A stretch of DNA of 64,000 bases from positions 17,789 to 81,788 of the forward strand of contig FR893109.1 of NCBI GenBank assembly GCA_000433355.1, in the 5' to 3' direction. Position numbers and translations under genes: made by a program. The stretch comes from Alistipes sp. CAG:435 (lineage in GTDB: Bacteria > Bacteroidota > Bacteroidia > Bacteroidales > UBA932). A model generated the notes under the pieces. That model ran no database searches. It was not told the DNA's origin and saw nothing but the letters and a program-made list of their open reading frames with translations. Shown here piece by piece: positions 34,943 through 43,558 of this stretch (within the stretch, counting starts at the first letter, position 1; each line of letters begins with the position of its first letter).

Positions 34943-35221
34943 AGACAAAAATGACAAGGGAAGTCAAGGATAGAGAAAAGTCCACCGAAAGGGTTGATGT
35001 TGTCAGATTTTAGTTGTATCTTCGCCGTGTCAGTGAGCACCTATTATGTTGAATTTGACAGCAATGATTCTGGTTTGATCCCTGACATTATCAAGTCCTG
35101 ATAAGAGTTTCTCTATCAGGTTTTTTGAATACTTGGCAGCCTGTTGGGCTGTGGAATTCAGTATAATTGGCAATGAGCCATCAGATTTACCTCAAGTATA
35201 TGACGAAAACAATTAGCGTAT
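34943..35221. other. Gene-free interval before the AlbA_2 gene
   Basis: Together with the clpC promoter region this makes a 357-bp stretch between clpC and the next gene. No credible gene was seen. It contains a good rightward terminator (35097-35126) preceded by a near-consensus promoter, so a short RNA is possible. Confidence 0.5.
35097..35126 (+). terminator. Orphan intrinsic terminator
   Basis: CCTGATA and TATCAGG pair (inner GAG/CTC with one bulge), followed directly by TTTTTT. No annotated gene ends upstream on this strand, so it may end a small RNA or be left from a lost gene. Confidence 0.7.
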
Positions 35222-36673
35222 ATGGGAGAGAACATTGATCTGCTCGTAAAAGAGCTCTGCAAACTACCGGCTGAGACAGGTTGGCTAGAGTTCAAGGAGA
35301 ACAACTGCGACCCTATGATGATCGGAGCTGACATCAGTGCTTTGGCGAACAGCGCAACCCTGCTTGACCACGACTGCGCTTATATGATTTGGGGCATCGA
35401 GGATGACAGCCACAACATCATCGGCACGACCGTCAGACTCCCACAGGAGAAGAAAGGAGGCCAAGAACTGGAGAATTGGCTTCGATATCTATTGTCAAAG
35501 AATGCAGATTTTGAGTTCTTGAACACGGAGATAGACGGGAAGCACATTGAGGTCCTGAAAATCCATAAGGCGATGAATGAGCCTGTGGCATTCCAGAACG
35601 TGGATTACATACGAAGTGGAAGCTATACGAAGAAACTCTATGAGTTTCCGGCGTTGAGGACTCAGCTTTGGGACAAACTTCGGCACAGCCAGTTCGAGGA
35701 TGTTTTCATCAAGGAGAACCTGCATTTCACTGATGTAATAAGACTGATAAACATCGATGCTTACTTCTCTCTGCTTGGAATACCTCAACCGTTAGACGAA
35801 AACGGCATTGCGCATTATCTTCTGGAAGACGGGATTATTGCGAAACTGGATAACGGGCTATATTCGATCACCAACCTCGGAGCATTGCTATTCTCTAAGG
35901 ATCTGAACGAATTTTCAAGACTTGGGAGGAAAGCACTGAGGGTTGTGCAGTATGCTGGCGTCAATCGCCTGGCGATACAGAAGGAGGAGACTTTCAGCAC
36001 TGGATATGCCGTAGGATTCGAGAACGCAGTGCGTTATGTTAGCGCACTTCTGCCGAGCGAGGAGGACATCTCCGCGATTCTGCTGACAATGCAGAACAAG
36101 TTTCCGATTCCAGTCATCAGAGAGGCTATAGCCAATGCTCTCATTCATCAAGATTTCTACATTTCCGGAGCAGGTCCGATGGTGGAGATATTCGAGAACC
36201 GCATTGAGGTGACAAATCCTGGAATTCCTTTGGTGGACATCAAGAGGATTGTCGATAATCCGCCTAAGTCTCGCAACGAGAGACTTGCGTCATTGATGCG
36301 GAGACTCAAGATGTGCGAGGAACTTGGCAGAGGTTGGGACAGAATGGTTTTGGCTTGTGAGATGCTATATATGCCGGCTCCTCGCATTGAGATCTTCACA
36401 GATTCCACAAAAGTAACCCTATTTTCACGGATGGAGTTCGCAAATATCCCGATGGAGGATAAGTTATGGTCTTGCTATCTGCACGCTTGCCTGATGTATA
36501 TTCAAGGTGACGGTCTGACCAATGCTTCACTAAGAAAGAGGTTCGGTGTCAAGGATTCATTGAGCGGAAGCATATCGAGACTTATCAAAGAAGCGGTAGG
36601 ACAAGGGCTTGTCAAACCTTTTGATCCGGACACTGCACCACGATATATGAAATACATTCCGGCTTGGGCGTAA
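35222..36673 (+). CDS. AlbA_2 domain / GHKL-ATPase-like DNA-binding protein
   Basis: A 483-residue member of the widespread family annotated as ATP-binding or putative transcriptional regulators. The N-terminal AlbA_2 (Schlafen-like) domain shows ETGWLEFKENNCDPMMIGAD and ALANSATLLDHDCAYMIWGI. The C-terminal HATPase_c_4 region has VIREAIANALIHQDFYISG with FENRIEVTNPGIPLVD and the late ELGRGWDRMV. A winged-helix tail ends at YMKYIPAWA. Codon use is less GC-rich than in the flanking genes and the gene sits alone in a repeat-bearing gap, suggesting acquisition. Members occur in defence and mobile contexts, but no partner gene is here. Confidence 0.8.
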   Translation: MGENIDLLVKELCKLPAETGWLEFKENNCDPMMIGADISALANSATLLDHDCAYMIWGIEDDSHNIIGTTVRLPQEKKGGQELENWLRYLLSKNADFEFLNTEIDGKHIEVLKIHKAMNEPVAFQNVDYIRSGSYTKKLYEFPALRTQLWDKLRHSQFEDVFIKENLHFTDVIRLINIDAYFSLLGIPQPLDENGIAHYLLEDGIIAKLDNGLYSITNLGALLFSKDLNEFSRLGRKALRVVQYAGVNRLAIQKEETFSTGYAVGFENAVRYVSALLPSEEDISAILLTMQNKFPIPVIREAIANALIHQDFYISGAGPMVEIFENRIEVTNPGIPLVDIKRIVDNPPKSRNERLASLMRRLKMCEELGRGWDRMVLACEMLYMPAPRIEIFTDSTKVTLFSRMEFANIPMEDKLWSCYLHACLMYIQGDGLTNASLRKRFGVKDSLSGSISRLIKEAVGQGLVKPFDPDTAPRYMKYIPAWA

Positions 36674-36676
36674 TCT

Positions 36677-36792
36677 AACTTGACGGCAACTTGATTTCTG
36701 AGGAAGAGGAAGAGTTAAAACGCCAACAGAAGGCACTGCAAGGCATACGGCTAACTTGCCGGTAACTTGATTTCAACTTGCCGGCAACTTGC
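36677..36792. repeat. Three short direct repeats after the AlbA_2 gene
   Basis: AACTTGACGGCAACTTG (36677-36693), AACTTGCCGGTAACTTG (36753-36769) and AACTTGCCGGCAACTTG (36775-36791); the first two continue with ATTTC. Each copy contains AACTTG twice around a CGG core. They may be a short variable tail of the upstream gene now out of frame, or binding sites. Confidence 0.7.
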
Positions 36793-36958
36793 TGAAGAGA
36801 CTTTTTGATAGGATATGAGACTGCAGATAGAAGAATATCAATACAAGGCATATGACGTCAAGGAGAGTCTTTCGTCTGGTGCAATAAGAGTAATCTCTGC
36901 TTTTGATGTTCCTAGATTAAAGTAAAGTGTTATATTTATGTACTAGAAAAGAACGACA

Positions 36959-38119
36959 ATGAACGAGGAAAGAAGCACGGACAGACTTGCCCGTTACATA
37001 ATCTGGACTGCGGCGGCGGCCGTGACCGCAGCCTTCTGCTGGTATTTCAGGAGCGTGCTGGTCTATATTATCATAGCCGCGGTGGTCTCCCTGTTGGGAA
37101 GGCCGATAATGAAAGGTCTGAAGCACATAAGGATAAAAGGCAAAAGTGCTCCGGACTGGCTGGCCGCGATAGTCTCACTCCTCCTGATTCTGGTGATATT
37201 CTTGGGAATAGTGACTCAGATCATCCCTGTATTCTCCAGCATCATAACCAACGTCTCCGGCAACCTCCAGTCCGCCTCTTTCAAGGCTTCGGAGATCACC
37301 GTCTGGTTCGACAAGGTGAACGTCTGGCTGATCGACAGGCTGCCATCCATGGGACGAGACTTCAAACTCCAAGACGCTGTGCTTGGCTGGATCAAGAACG
37401 CCTTCGACCTTTCTTCCGTGACCTCAGTCGTCGGCTCCGTGGCCTCAGCCTTAGGCTCCTTCGGCATCGGTCTGTTCTCGGTGATGTTCATCGGATTCTT
37501 TTTCGTGAAAGACGAGACCCTTTTCCGCAGGATTGTCGGCTCGCTTGTGCCTGACAAGGTCGAGAAAACGGCCATCAGCGCCATCGGAGACATCGAGCAT
37601 CTTCTGACCCGCTATTTTGTCGGACTGATGGTCGAAGTCCTCGGCGTGGCTCTTCTCAACTTCCTCGGACTCTGGCTGATAGCGAGGATCGGATTCTACC
37701 CGGCCGTCGGAATCGCCTTTATGACCGGTCTTCTGAACGTGATCCCTTACGTGGGGCCGTGGATCGGCGGAGCCATCGGAACCATCCTCGGTATCGTTCT
37801 GAAATACAGCAGCGCCGCCGCCATCGGAGTCTATCCAGACTTTATGATGGTGATAATCACACTATTGGCCGTCTTCATCTGCACCCAGTTGGTGGACAAT
37901 TTCCTGTTCCAGCCTCTGATCTACTCGACCAGCATCAAGTCCAGCCCTCTGGAGATATTCATAGTGCTGCTGATGGCGGGGCATCTCGGCGGAATCATAG
38001 GAATGCTGGTAGCCATTCCGGCCTACACAGTGCTCAGAGTGATAGCGGCACGATTCTTCTCCGAACTCAAACCGATCCGCAGACTTATCGCAGCCACGGA
38101 TGACGAACAAAAATCTTAA
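36959..38119 (+). CDS. AI-2E family (PerM/YdiK-type) membrane protein
   Basis: A 386-residue integral membrane protein with about eight hydrophobic segments: two at residues 12-45, one at 58-80, then after a roughly 90-residue loop a further set from about 155 on. FFFVKDETLFRRIV and the C-terminal GLLNVIPYVGPWIGGAIGTI with VDNFLFQPLIYSTSIKSSPL are family hallmarks. Members include TqsA-type AI-2 exporters and permeases of unknown substrate, so autoinducer export should not be assumed. The stop overlaps the start of the esterase gene by one base (TAATG). Confidence 0.88.
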   Translation: MNEERSTDRLARYIIWTAAAAVTAAFCWYFRSVLVYIIIAAVVSLLGRPIMKGLKHIRIKGKSAPDWLAAIVSLLLILVIFLGIVTQIIPVFSSIITNVSGNLQSASFKASEITVWFDKVNVWLIDRLPSMGRDFKLQDAVLGWIKNAFDLSSVTSVVGSVASALGSFGIGLFSVMFIGFFFVKDETLFRRIVGSLVPDKVEKTAISAIGDIEHLLTRYFVGLMVEVLGVALLNFLGLWLIARIGFYPAVGIAFMTGLLNVIPYVGPWIGGAIGTILGIVLKYSSAAAIGVYPDFMMVIITLLAVFICTQLVDNFLFQPLIYSTSIKSSPLEIFIVLLMAGHLGGIIGMLVAIPAYTVLRVIAARFFSELKPIRRLIAATDDEQKS

Positions 38120-39087
38120 TGAATATGAACACGATCTTCAAGAAATTTATGGCGCTGGTCGCCATCATCACCGGATTCCTGACAAGCGGTAAGGCTAACG
38201 CTCAGGAAAAATATTCACCGTCGGGCACCTATCAATTCGCCGTGAAAGACGGGAACTCACTTTTCCTCGATGAATATCTCGCCACAGCCGGAAGCGAGAC
38301 CACTCTGAACGGCAACGAGAAACCATCGATCGTATTTGTCTTCGGAGGCGGATTCAAGGGCGGAGAGCGCAGCCACAAGGAATATGTTCCCTGGTTCAAG
38401 ATGCTCAACGACGAAGGCTACACGGTGCTCACCATCGACTACCGCCTCGGGATGAAAGGCGTGAAGACAAAGGGCGGAATAGGCTCGGTCAAGCAGTTCT
38501 ACCACTCTGTCAGAATCGCCAGCGAGGATCTGTTCAGCGCCACGAAGTACATCATCGACAACGCCAAGACGCTGAAAGTCAATCCGGACAATCTGGTGAT
38601 CTGCGGATCGTCAGCCGGTGCGATAACCGTTCTTGAGACCGAGTGGATGCTCTGCAACGGGAAAGCCACGGAGGCTCTGCCCGAAGGATTCCGTTACGCC
38701 GGAGTGATGTCGTTCTCGGGGGCGATCCTGTCCCGCGAGGGGATGCCGAAATATTCGCAGACTCCGGCTCCGACCGCATTTTTCCACGGCACGGCCGACA
38801 AGGTCGTGAACTACGGGAACATACGGGTGTTCAACTGGGTGTTCGCCGGCACGGACAAGCTCGTCAAGATATTCAAGAAAAACGGTTATGTCTATAACGC
38901 TTTCCGCTTCAAGGACCACAAGCACGAGATCGCGGATTCGATGGTGGAGACGTTCGCAGACCAGATCCGCTTCCTTGAAACCAATGTGACGAGAAAGGTC
39001 GCCAGAACTGTGGATTCCACAATCGACGACCCTGAGGCTCCGGTTCCGAGCGGATCAGCGAACCGCAAGGAGATGTACGGAAAGTAA
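38119..39087 (+). CDS. Exported alpha/beta-hydrolase (esterase/lipase)
   Basis: A 322-residue secreted serine hydrolase. Signal peptide FMALVAIITGFLTSGKANAQ. The oxyanion-hole region is IVFVFGGGFKGGERSHKEY, the nucleophile elbow is VICGSSAGAITVL (Ser of GSSAG), and HGTADKVVNYG and KDHKHEIADSM carry the probable acid and histidine. This resembles carboxylesterases that remove acetyl or feruloyl groups from glycans. A second ATG at 38125 (MNTIFKKF, within GAATATG) could be the true start. The convergent SGNH hydrolase gene begins right after its stop, so two different hydrolases end back to back. Confidence 0.85.
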   Translation: MNMNTIFKKFMALVAIITGFLTSGKANAQEKYSPSGTYQFAVKDGNSLFLDEYLATAGSETTLNGNEKPSIVFVFGGGFKGGERSHKEYVPWFKMLNDEGYTVLTIDYRLGMKGVKTKGGIGSVKQFYHSVRIASEDLFSATKYIIDNAKTLKVNPDNLVICGSSAGAITVLETEWMLCNGKATEALPEGFRYAGVMSFSGAILSREGMPKYSQTPAPTAFFHGTADKVVNYGNIRVFNWVFAGTDKLVKIFKKNGYVYNAFRFKDHKHEIADSMVETFADQIRFLETNVTRKVARTVDSTIDDPEAPVPSGSANRKEMYGK

Positions 39088-40461
39088 TTAATTCTGAATA
39101 TATTTACGATAGACTTCCGCGATTCTGCGGTATCCCTCTTCATTCGGATGGAGTCCGTCCCTGAAGAGGGATTCGTCTAACTTGCCGTCAGCCTTGGTGA
39201 GGACAGACTTCACGTCCACGATGTCGTAGTTCGTGAGGTCGCTTGACTTAAGCAGTTCATCCACAGTGGCGTTGACCTTGTCAACCCTATCGATTGCCTT
39301 TCTGCGAGGATAGATGTGGACTATGTGGATGCGGGCTGCCGGCTGTTTCACACGGATATATTCAATAAGTCCGACCATTCCTTCGGCAATGGCTTCCTCA
39401 GTGCGGCTGTAGATGTCGTTCGTGCCGGCCATCACGAAGATGTGCTTGGCGGAGAAGCCGTCCAGCTCCTCGTGCATCATACGCCACATCATATTCCCGA
39501 GACGGTCCCAGCCATAGCCGCAGTTGATGACGTTTCGGTCAGCAAATATGTCGTTCCACGAATCCACGCCAGCGTGCCAGGTCTTGTGGCTCGGTTCGCC
39601 CGACCAGTAATGGGTTATGGAGTTGCCGATCATCACGATCTCCGGATTCGGGGCGATGTGCCTTTCACGATAAAGGACTCTGGAATGTCTTTCGGTCCAA
39701 TCATAGAAAGTGAAATCGCGGCGCTGTCTCAGTGGTTTCAGAATATCAGGCAGATTGGCCGTTGTGCCGAGAGCGTTGAAGATCGCCTCAAGTGTGGCCA
39801 CCGTGTCAGCCTTGGCCCCGTCCACGGCGATGAAATAGCCTGACTTTTTGCTTTCTTTCTTGCTTACGACCTTCACAGGAAAGTCAGCCTTTCTCTGGAT
39901 GATGTTCCTTACCGCCTTGGAAGGCCTGTCCACAGCCTCAACCGGGACATTGTAGAACGCCACGGCCTTCTCAACCGGCACCGGCTCGAAATGGAAATAG
40001 GTTCCGCCATCGGCTCCAATTTCCATCCACTTCACCTCGTTGTAAAGCGGAAGATAAAGCCTGAACTCGTTACCGTTCTTGGCTGACTTTCCATAATCAA
40101 CACGGAAACAAAATGTTATCGTGTCACTTGCAGCCTTCCCAAGATCGGAAGTCCCGTTCAACAGGTGGAATCCGCCGTCGTTGTCGATGTCATAGAGGTC
40201 AACTCCCAGAGAAGCCATCTCTGTAGCCCCTTTAGGAATATTCCTGCCCTCAAGCACGTACCGGACCTTGATCTCCGGAGCGTTGGTCCCGAAATCAATG
40301 TTCCCCCTGTCAAATGTCCAGCAGGTCCCGAACGGTCCTTTTGTCCTTTCAGTCAGTGGATTATGCCACCCATTCACATCAGCCGCCATCGTACCGACTG
40401 AGAGCAGCAGTGTCAGACTCACCGCAGACACCGCACGCTTCACGATTTCCGAATATCTCAT
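39088..40461 (-). CDS. SGNH/GDSL-like hydrolase with N-terminal beta domain
   Basis: A 457-residue exported protein. Signal peptide region VKRAVSAVSLTLLLSVGTMAA. Residues about 25-210 form a beta-rich domain of unknown role. The SGNH hydrolase occupies the C-terminal half: block I IVMIGNSITHYWSGEP (Ser nucleophile), block III IFVMAGTNDIYSRT (Asn), block V DGLHPNEEGYRRIAEVY (Asp/His). These enzymes often deacetylate glycans or act on platelet-activating-factor-like esters. I chose the ATG at 40461, which sits in ATGAATATG; the first ATG (40467) would add two residues. A TATCTTTG box is 40 bp upstream. Confidence 0.85.
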   Translation of the reverse strand: MRYSEIVKRAVSAVSLTLLLSVGTMAADVNGWHNPLTERTKGPFGTCWTFDRGNIDFGTNAPEIKVRYVLEGRNIPKGATEMASLGVDLYDIDNDGGFHLLNGTSDLGKAASDTITFCFRVDYGKSAKNGNEFRLYLPLYNEVKWMEIGADGGTYFHFEPVPVEKAVAFYNVPVEAVDRPSKAVRNIIQRKADFPVKVVSKKESKKSGYFIAVDGAKADTVATLEAIFNALGTTANLPDILKPLRQRRDFTFYDWTERHSRVLYRERHIAPNPEIVMIGNSITHYWSGEPSHKTWHAGVDSWNDIFADRNVINCGYGWDRLGNMMWRMMHEELDGFSAKHIFVMAGTNDIYSRTEEAIAEGMVGLIEYIRVKQPAARIHIVHIYPRRKAIDRVDKVNATVDELLKSSDLTNYDIVDVKSVLTKADGKLDESLFRDGLHPNEEGYRRIAEVYRKYIQN

Positions 40462-40501
40462 ATTCATTAAATTTTAATTATTGTCCTTTTCAAAACGGCC
40501 T

Positions 40502-40509
40502 CAAAGATA
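40502..40509 (-). promoter_or_regulatory. Bacteroidota -7 box for the SGNH hydrolase gene
   Basis: TATCTTTG on the minus strand, 40 bp upstream of the ATG at 40461. Confidence 0.5.
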
Positions 40510-40643
40510 GCGATTTTTCCGGAAGGACGCATACTCGGATTTACGAGAGGAACATTTCCAAGCCAAAGTGATACACTCATGATCAAATTGAACCATGACA
40601 GGTGCGTTTTCTTTCCTTTTTGCGACTGTGGACTTAAAGAATA

Positions 40644-41111
40644 TCAGTCGGCAAGTTTCTGCCCCTCGTAGGCGACCGGATATTCCCCGAAATTCAGTTT
40701 CATCAAGATTCCGGAATCGGTCAATGTGCCGGAAAGGCCTGTGACTGTGTACTTAGGGAACGGCAAGGTTCCGCCTGAGAGAGGGACTATCCCATCGGCC
40801 GAAAGTTCAATGGTACCGTTCTTGACCTCGAATCCGACTCCTGGGACAGACACGTCCAGTGAAACCGGCATCTGAGGGACGAACTTCACCTTGTAAAACA
40901 TAATGTCAAGGGTCTTGGCAGTCTCATCTATCCGAACCTCCACCTTGACTTCCTCTGAGACATTATCGATGCCGTCCGCTGTCACGGTCATTTTTCCTGA
41001 ATATTCATAATTCCCTGAAAGCAAAGGATTTTCCACATCACCATCCTCTTTGGAGCAGGACATTGTCAGCAGCGGCATGACCGCCAGCAAAAGCATAAAG
41101 ATTTTTTTCAT
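40644..41111 (-). CDS. Calycin-like domain lipoprotein
   Basis: A 155-residue lipoprotein: MKKIFMLLLAVMPLLTMSCS has a lipobox ending at Cys (LTMSC). The mature part is an all-beta domain (for example LLSGNYEYSGKMTVTADGID, TVTGLSGTLTDSGILMKLNF) that fits the calycin-like family common in Bacteroidota. It is encoded 5 bp after the TonB-dependent receptor gene and is therefore probably its surface partner, perhaps capturing a small hydrophobic ligand or metal complex. The ligand is unknown. The ATG at 41111 lies in ATGAATATG. Confidence 0.75.
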   Translation of the reverse strand: MKKIFMLLLAVMPLLTMSCSKEDGDVENPLLSGNYEYSGKMTVTADGIDNVSEEVKVEVRIDETAKTLDIMFYKVKFVPQMPVSLDVSVPGVGFEVKNGTIELSADGIVPLSGGTLPFPKYTVTGLSGTLTDSGILMKLNFGEYPVAYEGQKLAD

Positions 41112-41116
41112 ATTCA

Positions 41117-43351
41117 TTACAGATTGATTGATAATCCTATTGTGAACCGACGAGGTTTCCCGGTCTGGAAGAAAGAATTGCCGACAGACTTGAAATAGAA
41201 AACGGAATATTCAGTGTCGGCGAGATTCTGCCCTTTTAGCCAAAGTTCCGCCTTTGATGTGGCCAGACGAACATCCGTGCCTATCAAAGAATATGGCGGT
41301 TGGCTTATGTCTCCGGCTTCGTTCCAGTAGATTCTTCCGCTGCGATTGATGTCGGCGTTCAAGGAGACCGAACGCAGGAAACGTCCACCTGTCAAGAACT
41401 TATAGCCGCACCTCAAGTACAGGGTTGAAGCCGGAGAGTATGGTATCCGGTTGCCGGACCAGTCTTCACGGCCGTCATTATAGTCAACAAAACGGGCGTC
41501 CATCAGATTTCCGGCGAACGATACGGAGAGGCCTTTCCACATCCACGAAGCTTCCGCCTCAACCCCAAGGCTACGGGATCTGCCGGCGTTAGCCATCATA
41601 CGCCCGGTTCCATTTCCGTAAGGGAATACGGTCATCTGCTGGTTCCGGCAATCCACACGATAAGCTGTCAAGGAAGCCTCCAGGCGGTGTCCACGGGCAT
41701 CAAGATCGATCCGGCCTCCTATCTCATAGTCAAGACATCGCTCAGGCTTGTATGTCATCATCGCACCGGAAAGGTCTTTCTGTCCGTCCAGATGTATTCC
41801 CAACTTTTCCATCATCCCTGACATCATCTTGTTCTGCAGGATGTCCGAGAAGATCTGCGTGTTGAAGCCTCCAGACCTGTAACCTTCCGAGACGGATGCA
41901 AGTAAAGACATATTCAAACCTTTGGACCGCATACGCTCGGACGTGGCGTCATACGAAACCGACAACTTCGGCTGCAATTGGGCATAACGCACCGTTTCCG
42001 TTCCGTTGCTCCTTGTGCTGAAAGGGATATATTCAGACATTGCAGGCGAGACGATGAAATGGATGTCCGAGCCGGAATCATAACGCATCCGGCCGGCCTC
42101 AAAGTCAAGTCTCAATCCGGCAGTGAATGTCCAACGGCCAGTCTTGAAATACGACTCGTGGTAGGCAGCCACATTGCCAAGAGCGATATTGAAATCACTG
42201 TAAATCAAGAAATTCTCTTCTTGAATATTCAATTTTCCCAATTCCTGCGGTATTCCGGAATTGGCGTTGTCCAGAATCAACGACTTTATGCCGTCTTCCA
42301 GAAAACGCACAGGAGCGGACATCCGGTTCAGTTTCACCATCGCGAACAGTCCGGTCTGGCTGTCCCACCAAACAGGATGCGCCTTTGGTATGAATATAAA
42401 CTCATGAGTCAAAGCACTTTGTTTCTGATCCTGATTCAAGGTGAACATTGACTTCGGTGTAAAATCCTGATCCATATCCATAGAATCGAAAAGAGCCTGG
42501 AGGCTTGTGACGGAACTGATTTTCCAGTTGCGCCATTCGGTCTTGAGACGGAATCCGTCCATAAGAAAGAAGCGACGATAGCCGCTTTTGCCGTTGTAAT
42601 CCACAGGGAGAAGTTCTCCTGTGTCAGGCATCCATTTTCGATAAGGGTAACCTGACTGATCTATGTACGAGACTGTCAAGATGTTATCCAAGGAGACCTT
42701 ACCGATTCCGCTGATGAATCTCGCACGGGCTGAGAATGAGTCCGAAAGGCCACAGTTGGATCCGTCATATTCATTGATAAAGAAACCGTCGGTGTGTCCG
42801 TAGGCGGCGGCGAACCCGAACCGGCCCTTGTAGGTCGAGAGTTTCGCGGACAAAGAGGATGCGCTGCCATATTCAATGGTGCCTCTCGTGCCTTGGTATG
42901 CGGTTGGAGAAAGTGTCTCGATGGAAAGGACTCCGAGCATCGAGTTGCGTCCGTAGAGGGTTCCTTGAGGTCCGTGCAGAAAATCAATCCTGCGGATGTC
43001 GGAGAAAGCGAAATCGTAGCAGTTCTTGTCCAGAATCGGCACGTCATCCACATAGAGTCCGATGACCGGATTGTCCATCCTGGAACCAAGGCCACGGACA
43101 TAGATCGTCGAGGTCATCGAAGTGCCATAGTCCGGCATATTCAACCCCGGAATCACGGATGAAAGATCCTTGGGAGACGAGATTCCTCTTTCTTCCATAT
43201 TCCTCATAGTCAACGAAGTGATGGAGGTCACCCCTGTGATTGAGGCCGACCGTTTCACGGAAGAGGTCACGACCGAACCGGCGATCGTATCTTTGACCTC
43301 TGTCACCGGAGTGGACGCTATCAGTAAGGATGTCAATAAGGATGCAAGCAT
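41117..43351 (-). CDS. TonB-dependent receptor (non-SusC type)
   Basis: A 744-residue outer-membrane receptor. After a signal (MLASLLTSLLIASTPVTEVK) it goes almost straight to the plug: MEERGISSPKDLSSVIPGLN, TIYVRGLGSRMDNPVIGLYV and IRRIDFLHGPQGTLYGRNSM. The barrel ends GKPRRFTIGLSINL. It lacks the carboxypeptidase-like N-terminal domain and has no SusD partner, so it is a siderophore/vitamin-style receptor rather than a glycan SusC. I chose the ATG at 43351 because a TATCTTTG promoter lies 18 bp upstream; the longer open frame to 43480 runs through a palindrome. The divergent or nearby AraC gene may control it. Confidence 0.88.
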   Translation of the reverse strand: MLASLLTSLLIASTPVTEVKDTIAGSVVTSSVKRSASITGVTSITSLTMRNMEERGISSPKDLSSVIPGLNMPDYGTSMTSTIYVRGLGSRMDNPVIGLYVDDVPILDKNCYDFAFSDIRRIDFLHGPQGTLYGRNSMLGVLSIETLSPTAYQGTRGTIEYGSASSLSAKLSTYKGRFGFAAAYGHTDGFFINEYDGSNCGLSDSFSARARFISGIGKVSLDNILTVSYIDQSGYPYRKWMPDTGELLPVDYNGKSGYRRFFLMDGFRLKTEWRNWKISSVTSLQALFDSMDMDQDFTPKSMFTLNQDQKQSALTHEFIFIPKAHPVWWDSQTGLFAMVKLNRMSAPVRFLEDGIKSLILDNANSGIPQELGKLNIQEENFLIYSDFNIALGNVAAYHESYFKTGRWTFTAGLRLDFEAGRMRYDSGSDIHFIVSPAMSEYIPFSTRSNGTETVRYAQLQPKLSVSYDATSERMRSKGLNMSLLASVSEGYRSGGFNTQIFSDILQNKMMSGMMEKLGIHLDGQKDLSGAMMTYKPERCLDYEIGGRIDLDARGHRLEASLTAYRVDCRNQQMTVFPYGNGTGRMMANAGRSRSLGVEAEASWMWKGLSVSFAGNLMDARFVDYNDGREDWSGNRIPYSPASTLYLRCGYKFLTGGRFLRSVSLNADINRSGRIYWNEAGDISQPPYSLIGTDVRLATSKAELWLKGQNLADTEYSVFYFKSVGNSFFQTGKPRRFTIGLSINL

Positions 43352-43369
43352 ATCGGACAAATTCGGGCG

Positions 43370-43377
43370 CAAAGATA
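43370..43377 (-). promoter_or_regulatory. Bacteroidota -7 box for the TonB receptor operon
   Basis: TATCTTTG on the minus strand, 18 bp upstream of the ATG at 43351. Confidence 0.5.
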
Positions 43378-43453
43378 GTCCCAACGCAGTTTGCAAACTT
43401 ATGATAATCAGATTTCGGCTTGGATTTTTTATGCATAGCACAGCCTCTGCGTT

Positions 43454-43534
43454 CCGGTGCCGGCAGGTCATGGCGGCCATTCACCCGGATAGGGCGCGCG
43501 AAGCGCGTAGGCCGCCATGGCCTGCAGGTACCGG
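43454..43534. repeat. Long intergenic palindrome
   Basis: Two 25-bp arms (43454-43478 and 43510-43534) are inverted repeats with 22 of 25 bases matching, containing CATGGCGGCC. The 31-nt loop has a smaller GCGC-GAA-GCGC palindrome. It lies between the AraC gene and the receptor promoter. There is no T-run, so it is not a standard terminator; it resembles a REP-type element. Confidence 0.7.
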
Positions 43535-43558
43535 ACGCCCACTGTTTTAAAGGATTGA

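Noticed and set aside
34997..35101. 34-residue ORF before the orphan terminator
   Set aside because: No conserved motif or good start context was seen, and the stop lies inside the terminator stem. It is better treated as part of a possible RNA.
35222..36673. Anti-phage defence system
   Set aside because: The AlbA_2/GHKL protein can occur in such settings, but there is no partner nuclease, methylase or toxin nearby.
36815..36925. 36-residue ORF (starts MRLQIEEYQYKAY) upstream of the AI-2E family gene
   Set aside because: It is short, lacks a promoter and is not recognised; it may be the end of a lost gene, but this cannot be supported.
36959..38119. Autoinducer-2 exporter
   Set aside because: The family name suggests it, but most members have other or unknown substrates and no luxS/lsr gene is here.
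43352..43480. 43-codon N-terminal extension of the TonB receptor frame
   Set aside because: It runs through the long palindrome and the promoter, and is not signal-like; the ATG at 43351 gives a proper signal.
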